Origin: an uncultured Candidatus Binatia bacterium | GTDB taxonomy: Bacteria > Desulfobacterota > Binatia > UBA9968 > JAJDTQ01 | Assembly (NCBI GenBank): GCA_958295985.1 | Contig: OY282432.1 | Coordinates: 1-64,000, forward strand | DNA length: 64,000 bases | Direction of reading: 5' to 3' | Notes under the pieces: generated by a model | Told to the model about the DNA's origin: nothing | The model's input: only the letters and a program-made list of their open reading frames with translations | Database searches by the model: none | Shown here: positions 1-7,584 of the stretch, in pieces | How the letters are laid out: each line of letters begins with the position of its first letter | How positions within the stretch are numbered: the stretch's first letter is position 1 | Translations under genes and position numbers: made by a program

Positions 1-732
1 CCAATCCCCCTTGACCACCGGCGCCAGCGAGTTGGTGCAGGCGGCGACGATGTCGGCGCCCTCCATCACCCGGCGCGGCGTGTCCACCGCGGTCACCGGA
101 ACTTCCAGGTTGCGGCTCGTGCGGTCGGCAAAAGCCGCGCGGTGCTCCGGGTTGGGACTGTACACGAGGATCTTGCGGATGGTCCGGACCTTGGTGATGG
201 CCAGTGCGTGCGCCGTGGCCATCCCGGCCGTGCCGAAGAGGCCCAGGACGGCGGCGTCCTCACGGGCCATGTGTTTGACGCTGATGGCGCCGGCGGCCCC
301 CACCCTCATGTGCTGGATGTGGCCGTCGTTCATGATGGCCAGGGGCGCACCGTCGTCGGTGCTGAAAAGCAGGATGAGGCCGCAGAACTTGCCCGGCGCC
401 ACGCAGTATTTCTTGACCTGCGCCCCGCCCGGCGGAAGGATGTCGGACTTCATGCGGACCGCCAGCGCTCCCAGCTTCGGGAGCGCCGAGGCCATGGGGT
501 CCCAAGTGTACCAGCCGTCTCCGCCCGGCCGAGGCACGGAGTGGGTCGCACGGGTGGCCGTGGCCCGGCCCAACCCGTACTCCCGATAGGATTCCTCGAC
601 GGCTTCGATGGTGTCCTCCATGGTGAGGACCTGCGCCGCGGTCTCGTTGTCGATGAAGAGCACGCTCCGTCGCGCGATCTCGCGGTCGGCCTCGGCGTTG
701 CCGTGGTAGGTGACGTATGCGTCGTTTTCCAT
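1..732 (-). CDS. Ornithine cyclodeaminase/mu-crystallin family protein (3' end beyond the window)
   Basis: The minus frame is open from an ATG at 732 to the window edge (244 codons), so the C-terminus is missing. The family covers ornithine cyclodeaminase, alanine dehydrogenase and ketimine reductases, which are cytoplasmic NAD(P)-dependent enzymes acting on amino acids or imines. Visible family features are the RMKSD substrate-binding stretch, the RVGAAGA segment and a Rossmann turn, GLFGTAGMA, near residue 165. The start lies 9 bases after the stop of the upstream binding-protein gene, so the two are probably co-transcribed; the transported compound may be its substrate. The family call is firm. 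The substrate is not known. Confidence 0.85.
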   Translation of the reverse strand, partial: MENDAYVTYHGNAEADREIARRSVLFIDNETAAQVLTMEDTIEAVEESYREYGLGRATATRATHSVPRPGGDGWYTWDPMASALPKLGALAVRMKSDILPPGGAQVKKYCVAPGKFCGLILLFSTDDGAPLAIMNDGHIQHMRVGAAGAISVKHMAREDAAVLGLFGTAGMATAHALAITKVRTIRKILVYSPNPEHRAAFADRTSRNLEVPVTAVDTPRRVMEGADIVAACTNSLAPVVKGDW

Positions 733-741
733 GGAAAGCCG

Positions 742-2313
742 CTACATCAGCCGGGCGTCCCACTTCAACGGCACGCAGATGCACAGGTCCGACTCCAGCT
801 TGAACCCGAGCTCGACGCCGGACTTCCGCGCATAGACGTTCTTGATCTCGTGGGTCGGGAGCGCCGCCAGGTCCTCCAGGATCTTGGTCTGTGCGTCGCC
901 CCACAATTTCTTCTGGACCTGCGGGTCCGTCTCCTTCTTGGCCTGCTGGATGTCCGCATCCGCCCCGTTGAAATGCGAGAAGTTCCTTTTGGCGCCCTTG
1001 GCGAAGAACTCCTCCAGGATGAAATTCGCGGTGGGGAAGCGTGTGGCCGCCCGCAGCACCAGGGGGTTGCTTCCCTCGTCGTTCTTCTTGTGCCAGGCGG
1101 GATGGGCGATCACGCTCAGGTTGACGCCGATTCCCACCTGCGCCATCTGGTTCTGCAACACCTCGGCGGCGCGCCGGAACATGGGCTTCTCGCTGATGAA
1201 GACCGGGTTGAGGTTGAAGCCCTTGGGCATGCCGGCGTCGGCCAGGAGCTGCTTCGCCTTTTCCGGGTTGTAGTCGTAGCGAAGCTCCGCCGGGACATCC
1301 TCGAGGGCGCCGACGAACGTGGGCGGTATCACGCTATAGAGCGACGAGGCCACGTCCGGGCCGATGAAGCGCACGAGCGCGTCCCGGTTGATGGAATGGG
1401 CGATGGCCTTGCGCACCCTGAGGTCGTCCAGCGGCTTGCGCTTCCGGTCCATGTGCAGCTTCACGACCGTGGACGGCCCGAACGATTCGATGACGACGTC
1501 CGGACCCTTCACCTGGTTGATGGCGCGCTGTTCCCGCGTCAACTCGATGATGTGAAGCTCGCCGGCCTTGAACGCGAGATTCCGGCTGCTGGCGTCCGGC
1601 AGGAAGCGGAAGTCGATCCCGCCGATGCCGGGCTTACCCAGGTGGTATTGGTCATTGCGCACCAGCACCAGCCGCTCCTGGGGGACGTGCTCCTTGAACG
1701 CGAACGGACCGGTGCCGATGGGATGGGTCTTGAGCTTGTCGCCTAGTTTCTCCGCGGCCTTCCGGCTCATGATCATTCCCGCCTGCCAGCCGAGCAGATT
1801 CGGCAGCAGGGCGATCCGGGTCTGGGGCGTCTTCAGGGTGATGCGGACGGTGTGCTTGTCCAACGCCTTGACGTCGTCGAACTCCCGGTAGAACTTGTGG
1901 TAGATGCTGGTCTTCTTGTTTCGGGCGCGGTTCAGCGAGAACTCCACATCGTCGGCGGTGAACTCTCCGAAGCCACCGTGGAACTCCACGCCCTGCCTCA
2001 GCTTGAAAGTCCAGGCCTTGAGATCGCTGGAGTGCTCCCAGTTCTCCGCCAGGTCCGGCTGGAACCGCTCGGCGTTCACCTCCCCCGGCATTGGCCGCAC
2101 GAGGCCACGGTAGATGTGCTCCAGCACGGTCTTGTCCGTCGAGTTGGGGCCGCCCATGGGGTCCAGGCGGCGGACGTCGGCCGCGGCCAACCCGTATTGC
2201 AGGACGCTGCCGTCCGCGCCGACGGCGAATGGACGAAGCGCGTTGAAGCCGACAACGGCGCCGCCGGCAACTCCCATGCCCTTGAGAAACGTGCGTCGAT
2301 CGATTGCTCTCAT
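742..2313 (-). CDS. ABC transporter substrate-binding protein, family 5 (peptide/opine/nickel type), Tat-exported
   Basis: A 523-residue periplasmic binding protein. The start at 2313 is chosen because a GGAGAGGAG ribosome site lies just upstream; an upstream in-frame ATG at 2352 lacks this. The N-terminus has a twin-arginine signal (RRTFLKGMG) followed by a hydrophobic Gly/Ala stretch, so it is predicted to be exported folded. Typical SBP_bac_5 segments follow: YRGLVRPMPG, LAENWEHSSDLKAWTFKLR, then GTGPFAF and an N-P-E-K-A-K block. No permease or ATPase gene is in view, so partners would lie left of the window or elsewhere. It is paired with the ornithine-cyclodeaminase-like gene, which hints at an amino-acid-derived ligand; that is inference. 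Confidence 0.9.
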   Translation of the reverse strand: MRAIDRRTFLKGMGVAGGAVVGFNALRPFAVGADGSVLQYGLAAADVRRLDPMGGPNSTDKTVLEHIYRGLVRPMPGEVNAERFQPDLAENWEHSSDLKAWTFKLRQGVEFHGGFGEFTADDVEFSLNRARNKKTSIYHKFYREFDDVKALDKHTVRITLKTPQTRIALLPNLLGWQAGMIMSRKAAEKLGDKLKTHPIGTGPFAFKEHVPQERLVLVRNDQYHLGKPGIGGIDFRFLPDASSRNLAFKAGELHIIELTREQRAINQVKGPDVVIESFGPSTVVKLHMDRKRKPLDDLRVRKAIAHSINRDALVRFIGPDVASSLYSVIPPTFVGALEDVPAELRYDYNPEKAKQLLADAGMPKGFNLNPVFISEKPMFRRAAEVLQNQMAQVGIGVNLSVIAHPAWHKKNDEGSNPLVLRAATRFPTANFILEEFFAKGAKRNFSHFNGADADIQQAKKETDPQVQKKLWGDAQTKILEDLAALPTHEIKNVYARKSGVELGFKLESDLCICVPLKWDARLM

Positions 2314-2538
2314 GATCCGTCGCTCCTCTCCCTTGTGGTGTTCGCCCTTCAATCTGGCTTTACCCGGTGATTTCCGCTATAGGTAGCCCCCGTATGTCTC
2401 AGCATTCCAGTGTGCAGTGCCGAGTTGCAGTTGAGCAACGCCATACCAAAGGGCGCGACGCGCTGTCAACGAAGCATTTTGGCCTTGAACCGCGCATCAT
2501 GGAACACGGGATCCGACTTTCGCCCGAGGGAGTTGCGC

Positions 2539-2757
2539 GTGATAAAGGTTGACCCCCACAAATGCGACGGCTGCGGCATCTGCGTCTACGACTGCGGCGC
2601 TGACGTCTTCCGCTTCACCAACAAGAAGGACAAGGTCTTTCCCTTCGGCAACAAGTACTGCGTCAACTGCTTCCTGTGCGAGCTCGTCTGTCCCGAAGAC
2701 GCCATCGAGGTGGTGCTGCGGCCCAAGAAGAAGCGCGCCGCGGCCGCAAGCTCCTGA
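2539..2757 (+). CDS. 2[4Fe-4S] ferredoxin
   Basis: A 72-residue protein starting at GTG 2539, placed by the GAGGGAG ribosome site and by the ferredoxin fold beginning immediately (IKVDPHKCDGCGICVYDCG). Two cluster motifs are visible: C-x2-C-x2-C-x3-C near residues 9-19, and CVNCFLCELVCP near residues 40-51. The lysine-rich tail ends 8 bases before the flavoprotein start, so the pair is translated together. In known enzymes such as APS reductase a ferredoxin-like beta subunit passes electrons to the flavoprotein; the same arrangement is inferred here. Its start faces the binding-protein operon across about 225 bases. Confidence 0.93.
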   Translation: MIKVDPHKCDGCGICVYDCGADVFRFTNKKDKVFPFGNKYCVNCFLCELVCPEDAIEVVLRPKKKRAAAASS

Positions 2758-2765
2758 GCAGACAC

Positions 2766-4442
2766 ATGACCGACTCCATCCAGACCACCGACTGCGACGT
2801 TCTCATCATCGGCGGCGGCCTGGCTGCCTGCATGGCGGCGCTGGAGGCGTCCAAGCGCAACATGGACGTGGTGCTGGTGGACAAGGGACGGCTCGGGCGA
2901 AGCGGCTCGAGCCCTACCTCCGGCGGGGTCCCGCAGGCGGCCTTCGGCCACGCCGACCCCCGCGACAGCAAGGAGATGCACTTCAGGGACACCATCGTCG
3001 GCGGCGACTTCATCCCCAACCAGAAGATCGTCCGGGCCATCGTCAACGAGGTCACCGACCGGGTCATCGAGCTGGAGGAGATGGGGCTGCACTTCAGGAA
3101 GACGCCCGACGGTCAGAAGTTCTATCAGGAGAAACGTCTGGGCAGCTCGTACGCGCGCAGTTGCCCGCCGGTGGGCGGCAGCGTGGGGATGCTGGGCTCG
3201 CTGCGGAAAGAGGTCTTCAACCGCGAGGTCCAGGTGCGCCAGTGGACCATGATCACGAAGCTGCTGCGGCAGAACGGCCGGGTCACCGGAGCCTTCGGCA
3301 TCAACGTCCAGACCGGCGCCTACCAGGCCTACCGCGCCCGGGCCGTGGTGCTGGCCGGGGGCAGCGCCATCGCCATCCAGAAGTACACCAGCGCCAACTT
3401 CCTGACCACCGGCGACGCCTACGTTGCGGCCTTCGAAATCGGCGCGCCCCTGGCCAACCTCGAGTTCCTGGAGTTCACGCTGATCCCCGCCCCTGGCGGC
3501 GAGGCCATCTCCATGGCCGGCCTGTCCCCTTTCACCAGCAAGGGCGGGCGATTCTTCAACTCGCAGGGCGAGCGGTTCCTGGAGAAATACGACCCGGAGC
3601 GGCTTGAGGGCACCACCCGCGCCATCCTGGTAGGCGCCACCTACAAGGAAATGCTCGAAGGGCGAGGCCCGGTGTACCTGGACCCGTCTTTCATCCCGGA
3701 TGAGAAGTGGGATGACGAGATCAGCTTCGAGTACTCCCCCAAACTCGGCAAGGCCGGTGTCAACTGCCGCTCCGACCGGTTCGAGTGGGTGCCGGCGCTG
3801 CACACCTTCCTGGGCGGGCTCGACATCAACGAGCAGTGCGCGGTCCCCGGAGTAGAGGGTCTCTATGCGTCGGGAGAATCAGCCACCGGAACCCACGGCT
3901 CCAACCGCCTCTCCGGCAACGCCATCGCCAGCGCGTTCGCGCTGGGCGCCCGGTCAGGCAAGTTCGCCGCCATTTACGCGGCGGACGCAGAGTTGGGCGA
4001 GGTGGACCCGGCGGAGACCGCCGCGGAGGTCGCAAGGATCGAAGCCTTCAAGGGCGACGAGGGGCTGGACCCCACCGAAGTGCAACAGGAAATCAAGGAG
4101 ATCGCCTGGGAGAGCACCGGCGTCGTGCGGAACGAGCGCGGGTTGACCGCCGGACTGGAGCGTTTCCAGGAGATCCGCGGCGAAAAGGTCCCCCGGCTCA
4201 AGACAGACAACGTCCGCGACCTCATCAAGTCCCTCGAATGCTCGAACCTGTCCTGGGTCGGCGAGATGGTGGCCCGCTGCGCCCTGGAACGCAAGGAATC
4301 CCGCGGCCAGCACACCCGCGAGGACTATCCCGAGAGAGACGACGAGAACTGCCTGAACTGGATCACGGTGGAGAAGGATGGCGACCAGGTCAAACCCGTC
4401 ATCAAGCCCATCCCGTTCGACGAGAACGACCTGAGACCGTGA
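2766..4442 (+). CDS. FAD-dependent fumarate reductase/APS-reductase-like flavoprotein
   Basis: A 558-residue flavoprotein of the succinate dehydrogenase/fumarate reductase superfamily. The N-terminal dinucleotide-binding motif reads IIGGGLAACMAAL, followed by SSPTSGGVPQAAFG, which matches the FAD-contact loop of the family. A late HGSNRLSGNAIASAFALG segment is the usual second FAD contact. The C-terminal 130 residues resemble the helical SdhA/AprA C-domain. The preceding ferredoxin suggests a two-subunit soluble reductase or dehydrogenase, with no membrane anchor nearby. The substrate cannot be read from the sequence; APS reductase itself is not claimed because no sulfate-activation genes are present. 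Confidence 0.88.
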   Translation: MTDSIQTTDCDVLIIGGGLAACMAALEASKRNMDVVLVDKGRLGRSGSSPTSGGVPQAAFGHADPRDSKEMHFRDTIVGGDFIPNQKIVRAIVNEVTDRVIELEEMGLHFRKTPDGQKFYQEKRLGSSYARSCPPVGGSVGMLGSLRKEVFNREVQVRQWTMITKLLRQNGRVTGAFGINVQTGAYQAYRARAVVLAGGSAIAIQKYTSANFLTTGDAYVAAFEIGAPLANLEFLEFTLIPAPGGEAISMAGLSPFTSKGGRFFNSQGERFLEKYDPERLEGTTRAILVGATYKEMLEGRGPVYLDPSFIPDEKWDDEISFEYSPKLGKAGVNCRSDRFEWVPALHTFLGGLDINEQCAVPGVEGLYASGESATGTHGSNRLSGNAIASAFALGARSGKFAAIYAADAELGEVDPAETAAEVARIEAFKGDEGLDPTEVQQEIKEIAWESTGVVRNERGLTAGLERFQEIRGEKVPRLKTDNVRDLIKSLECSNLSWVGEMVARCALERKESRGQHTREDYPERDDENCLNWITVEKDGDQVKPVIKPIPFDENDLRP

Positions 4443-4615
4443 ACCCGCACGCAATCTTCCCGTTGTTCGCCACCGACTATCCCCACGACGACCCGGGCGG
4501 CAGCATGAAGTTCCACGACGTGCAACTGCTGGCCGTCAACCGCGACATCTCCGAGACCGACAAGAAACTTATCCGCAGTGGCAACGCTACGCGCCTATTC
4601 CATCTTGACGGCTGA
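4439..4615 (+). pseudogene. 3' remnant of an amidohydrolase-2 gene
   Basis: A 58-codon frame starting at GTG 4439, overlapping the flavoprotein stop by 4 bases. The peptide matches only the last part of amidohydrolase family 2 proteins: ATDYPHDDPGG (compare ASDYPHGDTEW in the intact gene at 49488-50636), then a helix ending NATRLFHL (compare NNAARFYKL). The metal-binding N-terminal barrel is absent and the flavoprotein fills the space upstream. It is therefore read as the stub left by a deletion that joined the flavoprotein gene to the end of a lost amidohydrolase. It could still be translated by coupling. Confidence 0.75.
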
Positions 4616-4642
4616 AGCTGTAGCGGCATGCTCCAGCCGAAG

Positions 4643-5689
4643 TCAGGTGTCGTCAGTTGGGGAATTAATAGCCTGCCGTAGGCCCTCAACGAACTTGTCC
4701 ACTTCCTCCACCGTCTGGAAGTCGCCCTCCAGGCTTACAGCGGTCGCCTGCTCCTCGTCAGAACTCCCACCCCACCCCCGCACATAGGTGGTTTCCCGAG
4801 CGTTCGTCGGCAACAGAGATTTCAGTGCACCCAAGTCGATTCTCAGGTGTTCGTAGAAACGAGTAGCGTGGGCGATAAATCTCATTCCCCCGTTCTCGGA
4901 GCGATGTGCGTAGACTTTGAGCATCGTCAGGTGCTTATTCTCATGAGTTTTGCGGACGTACAACACCGCGTCGCGTTGGGGAATTACGCGTACTCCACGG
5001 ACACGGTCCCTGAGACGCTCGAACAAATGTCCGATATCATTATCATTGGCCATCTCGAGGAGTTTACCAATCCCGAATGCGGTCCTTCGCTTGGACCTGA
5101 ACGTCTCCTTGGCCTTTTCCGGCTCCACCAGGAACACTTGGGCTAGCAACTCCCGTCCGTCCCGGTCTTTGAAATGCTGCACCGTGGCCACGTTGATATG
5201 CACGCCCAGATCCGCCAGATAGGTGACGATCCGCTCGGTACTATCGTCTATGGACTCGGCGACGACCAGAGAACGATGGTCTTCGTTCAAGGTCTCCGGC
5301 AACTCTACATCGAACCTTTCCCGAAATTGATCCTCCAGCCAACCGTCACTCTTGCCGTATTCGGACGCTATTTTCTCGATTTGCTCGACCTCCAGGTCCT
5401 TCACCCACGAAGCGTAGTCCAAGGCTTGGGCCGTTACCTCACGCGGGGTTAGCCCTTTCTTGAGCTCGACCACCACCAGAGAACCTTCTCGATCGATACA
5501 AAGGAGATCGATCTTCGTCTTGAGCCCGGTTGGCACTTGCCGCCCGATAACCAACAGGTCGGGATCAAGCATGGAAATGTCGCTTTCCAGCCAACCCTCC
5601 AAGTCTTCCTCCAAGTTGACACTACTGTGGGTCAATTCCACGGGGGCTTCCTTCGGGGCTACTTCCCACAACCGAATCTCTTGCGGCAT
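4643..5689 (-). CDS. DUF91/NucS-like PD-(D/E)xK nuclease-domain protein
   Basis: A 348-residue protein. The start at 5689 has a perfect AGGAGG five bases upstream. Residues 25-80 carry the endonuclease core seen in NucS/DUF91 proteins: an early acidic helix (NLEEDLEGWLE), then KIDLLCID (D61) and VVVELKKG (E75, K77), the D...ExK triad. The C-terminal 200 residues are unassigned. NucS proteins cut branched or mismatched DNA, and DUF91 domains also occur in phage-defence nucleases. The gene stands alone on the minus strand, convergent with the flavoprotein unit and next to a toxin-antitoxin pair and an Mrr-like nuclease, so defence is the likelier role. Its base composition looks less GC-rich than the neighbouring metabolic genes. 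Confidence 0.8.
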   Translation of the reverse strand: MPQEIRLWEVAPKEAPVELTHSSVNLEEDLEGWLESDISMLDPDLLVIGRQVPTGLKTKIDLLCIDREGSLVVVELKKGLTPREVTAQALDYASWVKDLEVEQIEKIASEYGKSDGWLEDQFRERFDVELPETLNEDHRSLVVAESIDDSTERIVTYLADLGVHINVATVQHFKDRDGRELLAQVFLVEPEKAKETFRSKRRTAFGIGKLLEMANDNDIGHLFERLRDRVRGVRVIPQRDAVLYVRKTHENKHLTMLKVYAHRSENGGMRFIAHATRFYEHLRIDLGALKSLLPTNARETTYVRGWGGSSDEEQATAVSLEGDFQTVEEVDKFVEGLRQAINSPTDDT

Positions 5690-6109
5690 TTGCGCCTCCT
5701 CCCTTGACGCTTCTACCGGCGCCGACGAACAGGTCAAGGCCAGCAAAGCGCAAACAAACTCACTTGGCGCCTGTCTGTACGGCGCCTACTATACTGAAAC
5801 TGAGGTGGTCCTTCTTTCTTGGACAGGATGGCGACCGAAATAAAGTGTATTTCAACGTTGATCATGCCGCCAGAGTCGCGGTTATCACGCCTTCCTGTTG
5901 TGGTCAAACCGGTGGAGGGGCGGGTGAACCATGGAGCTGATCCGTTCCACCCGACGGCATCCCCGGACTGGCGACGAGAGCGGAACCGGCGAGCAGAGGC
6001 AGGCGGGACAGCGGGACTTCGCGCCGGGCGGTGGTCCTCGCCCGGCGGGATGTAGCCGCCGACAGCACCGACGGTTGGCCTCCGGCGCGAGTTGGCGTAT
6101 GGTGCGACT
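5690..6109. other. 420-base intergenic stretch with no convincing gene
   Basis: This stretch lies between the divergent DUF91 nuclease gene and brnT. Small open frames are present but lack a ribosome site or a recognisable protein pattern. A TATACT sequence near 5791 could serve as a -10 box, but no matching -35 box is evident on either strand. The right half is rich in CGG/CCG runs. Upstream regulatory sequence for both flanking units is the only content that can be proposed. Confidence 0.4.
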
Positions 6110-6388
6110 GTGGGCTACGAATTCGAGTGGGACGAGGCCAAAGCTCGGACGAACCAGCGAGATCATGGCGTTTCCTTCGACGAGGCACTGAGCGTATTCG
6201 AGGATCCTTTGGCCATTCTGCTGCAAGATCCGGATCACTCCCACGGCGAACAGCGCTACGTCGTGCTGGGAATGTCGGACAGCCAACAGTTGCTCGTCGT
6301 GAGCCATGTGGAGCGTCCGCCTCGAACACGCATCATCAGTGCAAGACGCGCGACGCGACAGGAAAGGGTGCAATATGAAGAAGGCTAA
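6110..6388 (+). CDS. brnT: BrnT-family toxin (type II toxin-antitoxin ribonuclease)
   Basis: A 92-residue protein from GTG 6110. The family normally begins near the YEFEWDEAKA motif, so this start is preferred over TTG 6092; neither has a clear ribosome site. Hallmarks of BrnT are visible in order: FEWDEAKARTNQRDHGVSF, FEDPLA, DHSHGEQRYVVLG, a strand VVSHVE, and the C-terminal RIISARRATRQERVQYEEG. BrnT is a RelE-fold ribonuclease that inhibits translation and is neutralised by BrnA. The downstream antitoxin gene overlaps it by 14 bases. All motif blocks are intact, so the toxin is probably functional. Confidence 0.92.
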   Translation: MGYEFEWDEAKARTNQRDHGVSFDEALSVFEDPLAILLQDPDHSHGEQRYVVLGMSDSQQLLVVSHVERPPRTRIISARRATRQERVQYEEG

Positions 6389-6614
6389 AACCAACGAGCC
6401 GCCTGACGACGATACGCTCCGGCCAGAGTACGACTTTTCAAACGGGCAGCGGGGCGTAACGGCGCGTAGATACGCACGGGGCGTGGTCGTCCACAAGCTC
6501 GACTCGACTCGGCAGCGTCAAGGGAACCAAGGCGCCGTTGTGGTCATACCCAAGGTGTTTACCCCGGTGCCGGCACTGCACAAGGGAGAGGCTGTTTGCC
6601 TCCTTCAATTCTAG
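6375..6614 (+). CDS. brnA: BrnA-like antitoxin with divergent C-terminus
   Basis: A 79-residue protein starting inside the end of brnT, as is usual for the pair. The N-terminal half matches BrnA closely (DDDTLRPEYDFSNGQRGVTARRYARG). The second half (VVVIPKVFTPVPALHKGEAV) does not show the usual D-x-F-x-x-S-E-x-V-N-x-A-L-R ribbon-helix-helix end, although PKVF and the final hydrophobic spacing resemble it. A degraded or frameshifted 3' end is possible, but reading the other two frames did not restore the expected pattern. BrnA normally binds BrnT and represses its own promoter. Whether this one still dimerises on DNA is doubtful. Confidence 0.7.
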   Translation: MKKAKTNEPPDDDTLRPEYDFSNGQRGVTARRYARGVVVHKLDSTRQRQGNQGAVVVIPKVFTPVPALHKGEAVCLLQF

Positions 6615-6711
6615 CTTGGCCGCGGGATGATGCGAAAGGAACGCACACAGACTGGACGACGGGGATTAGGCTGGCATCCGAGTTAAATGGTTCTCGCAGG
6701 AGCAACGAGAC

Positions 6712-7545
6712 ATGGCAGATGATGAGCTAGAGTGGAGAACCTACGAGAAAGTCGTAGAGCACATTTACCGTACGCTTGGACGCGCTTCCGGCGTTGAAGT
6801 GGTCTGTTCGGGGCCTTCCTGCAAAGTACCGGGGAAGTCAGGTTCTGCGCATCAGATCGACCTCCTCACGTCCCACAGCGACGGCATCCATTGCTACAAG
6901 ACCGCAATCGAGTGCAAGCACTGGAACAAAAAGGTAGACAAAACTCCAATCACGAATCTCGCTTTCATTCTCAAAGACGCTGGCATCGAAAAGGGCGTCA
7001 TCGTTTCGAAGGCTGGCTTCACGCCCGATGCCCGCAAGGTCGCCAAGTCCGAGAACATCAGCCTGGTCGAGTTGCGAAGGCCGTTGCCCGACGATTGGGA
7101 CGGCAGAATAGAGAACATCCACATCCGCATGCATGTCGAGATGCCGGAAATCTACGGCCATGAGTTTGTCCTGCCCGAAGGCACGGATCCATCCGGCCTC
7201 CAAGGAGGCGCATGGAGCACAGACATTTTCGTGCGCTTCCCGGACGGTAGATCAAAGTCCGTCAGGGACATAACTCGTGACGAGGCGACTCGCTCGGGGA
7301 ACAACGAAGGCAAAGAACGAATTCACTCTTTGGAATATGAGGACGGAACGTTCCTGTCCATCCCCGACATGCGAGTCGATCTTCCCATCAAGGGCCTTCG
7401 CTTCAAGTCACGGATCGTCACACATGTGGAGGAGATGATCTCTCGCGGCGAAGATCATGTTGCAAGGGTCATGTACAGTCTCTTTGAAGGCCGCACATTT
7501 GTGCTGTCGTCGGACGGAGAAGTCAGAGAGGTCCGTCAGCCTTAA
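6712..7545 (+). CDS. Mrr-like restriction endonuclease family protein
   Basis: A 277-residue protein with an AGGAG ribosome site nine bases upstream. The N-terminal 120 residues form a restriction-endonuclease core of the Mrr type: HQIDLL (D50), then TAIECKHW (E67, K69), then the helix and strand ending GVIVSKAGFTPDARKVA, which is typical of Mrr/REase_Mrr domains. The remaining 150 residues have no recognised domain. Such proteins cut modified or foreign DNA, or act as an effector in larger defence systems; no helicase or methylase partner is adjacent. It follows brnTA on the same strand after 97 bases. Confidence 0.85.
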   Translation: MADDELEWRTYEKVVEHIYRTLGRASGVEVVCSGPSCKVPGKSGSAHQIDLLTSHSDGIHCYKTAIECKHWNKKVDKTPITNLAFILKDAGIEKGVIVSKAGFTPDARKVAKSENISLVELRRPLPDDWDGRIENIHIRMHVEMPEIYGHEFVLPEGTDPSGLQGGAWSTDIFVRFPDGRSKSVRDITRDEATRSGNNEGKERIHSLEYEDGTFLSIPDMRVDLPIKGLRFKSRIVTHVEEMISRGEDHVARVMYSLFEGRTFVLSSDGEVREVRQP

Positions 7546-7584
7546 CGTCTTACGCTCCACTTCGGACACCGGGTCCGCTCACCG

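Noticed and set aside
5819..6055. A 78-codon plus frame in the gap before brnT
   Set aside because: No ribosome site and a low-complexity Arg/Gly second half; no family resemblance.
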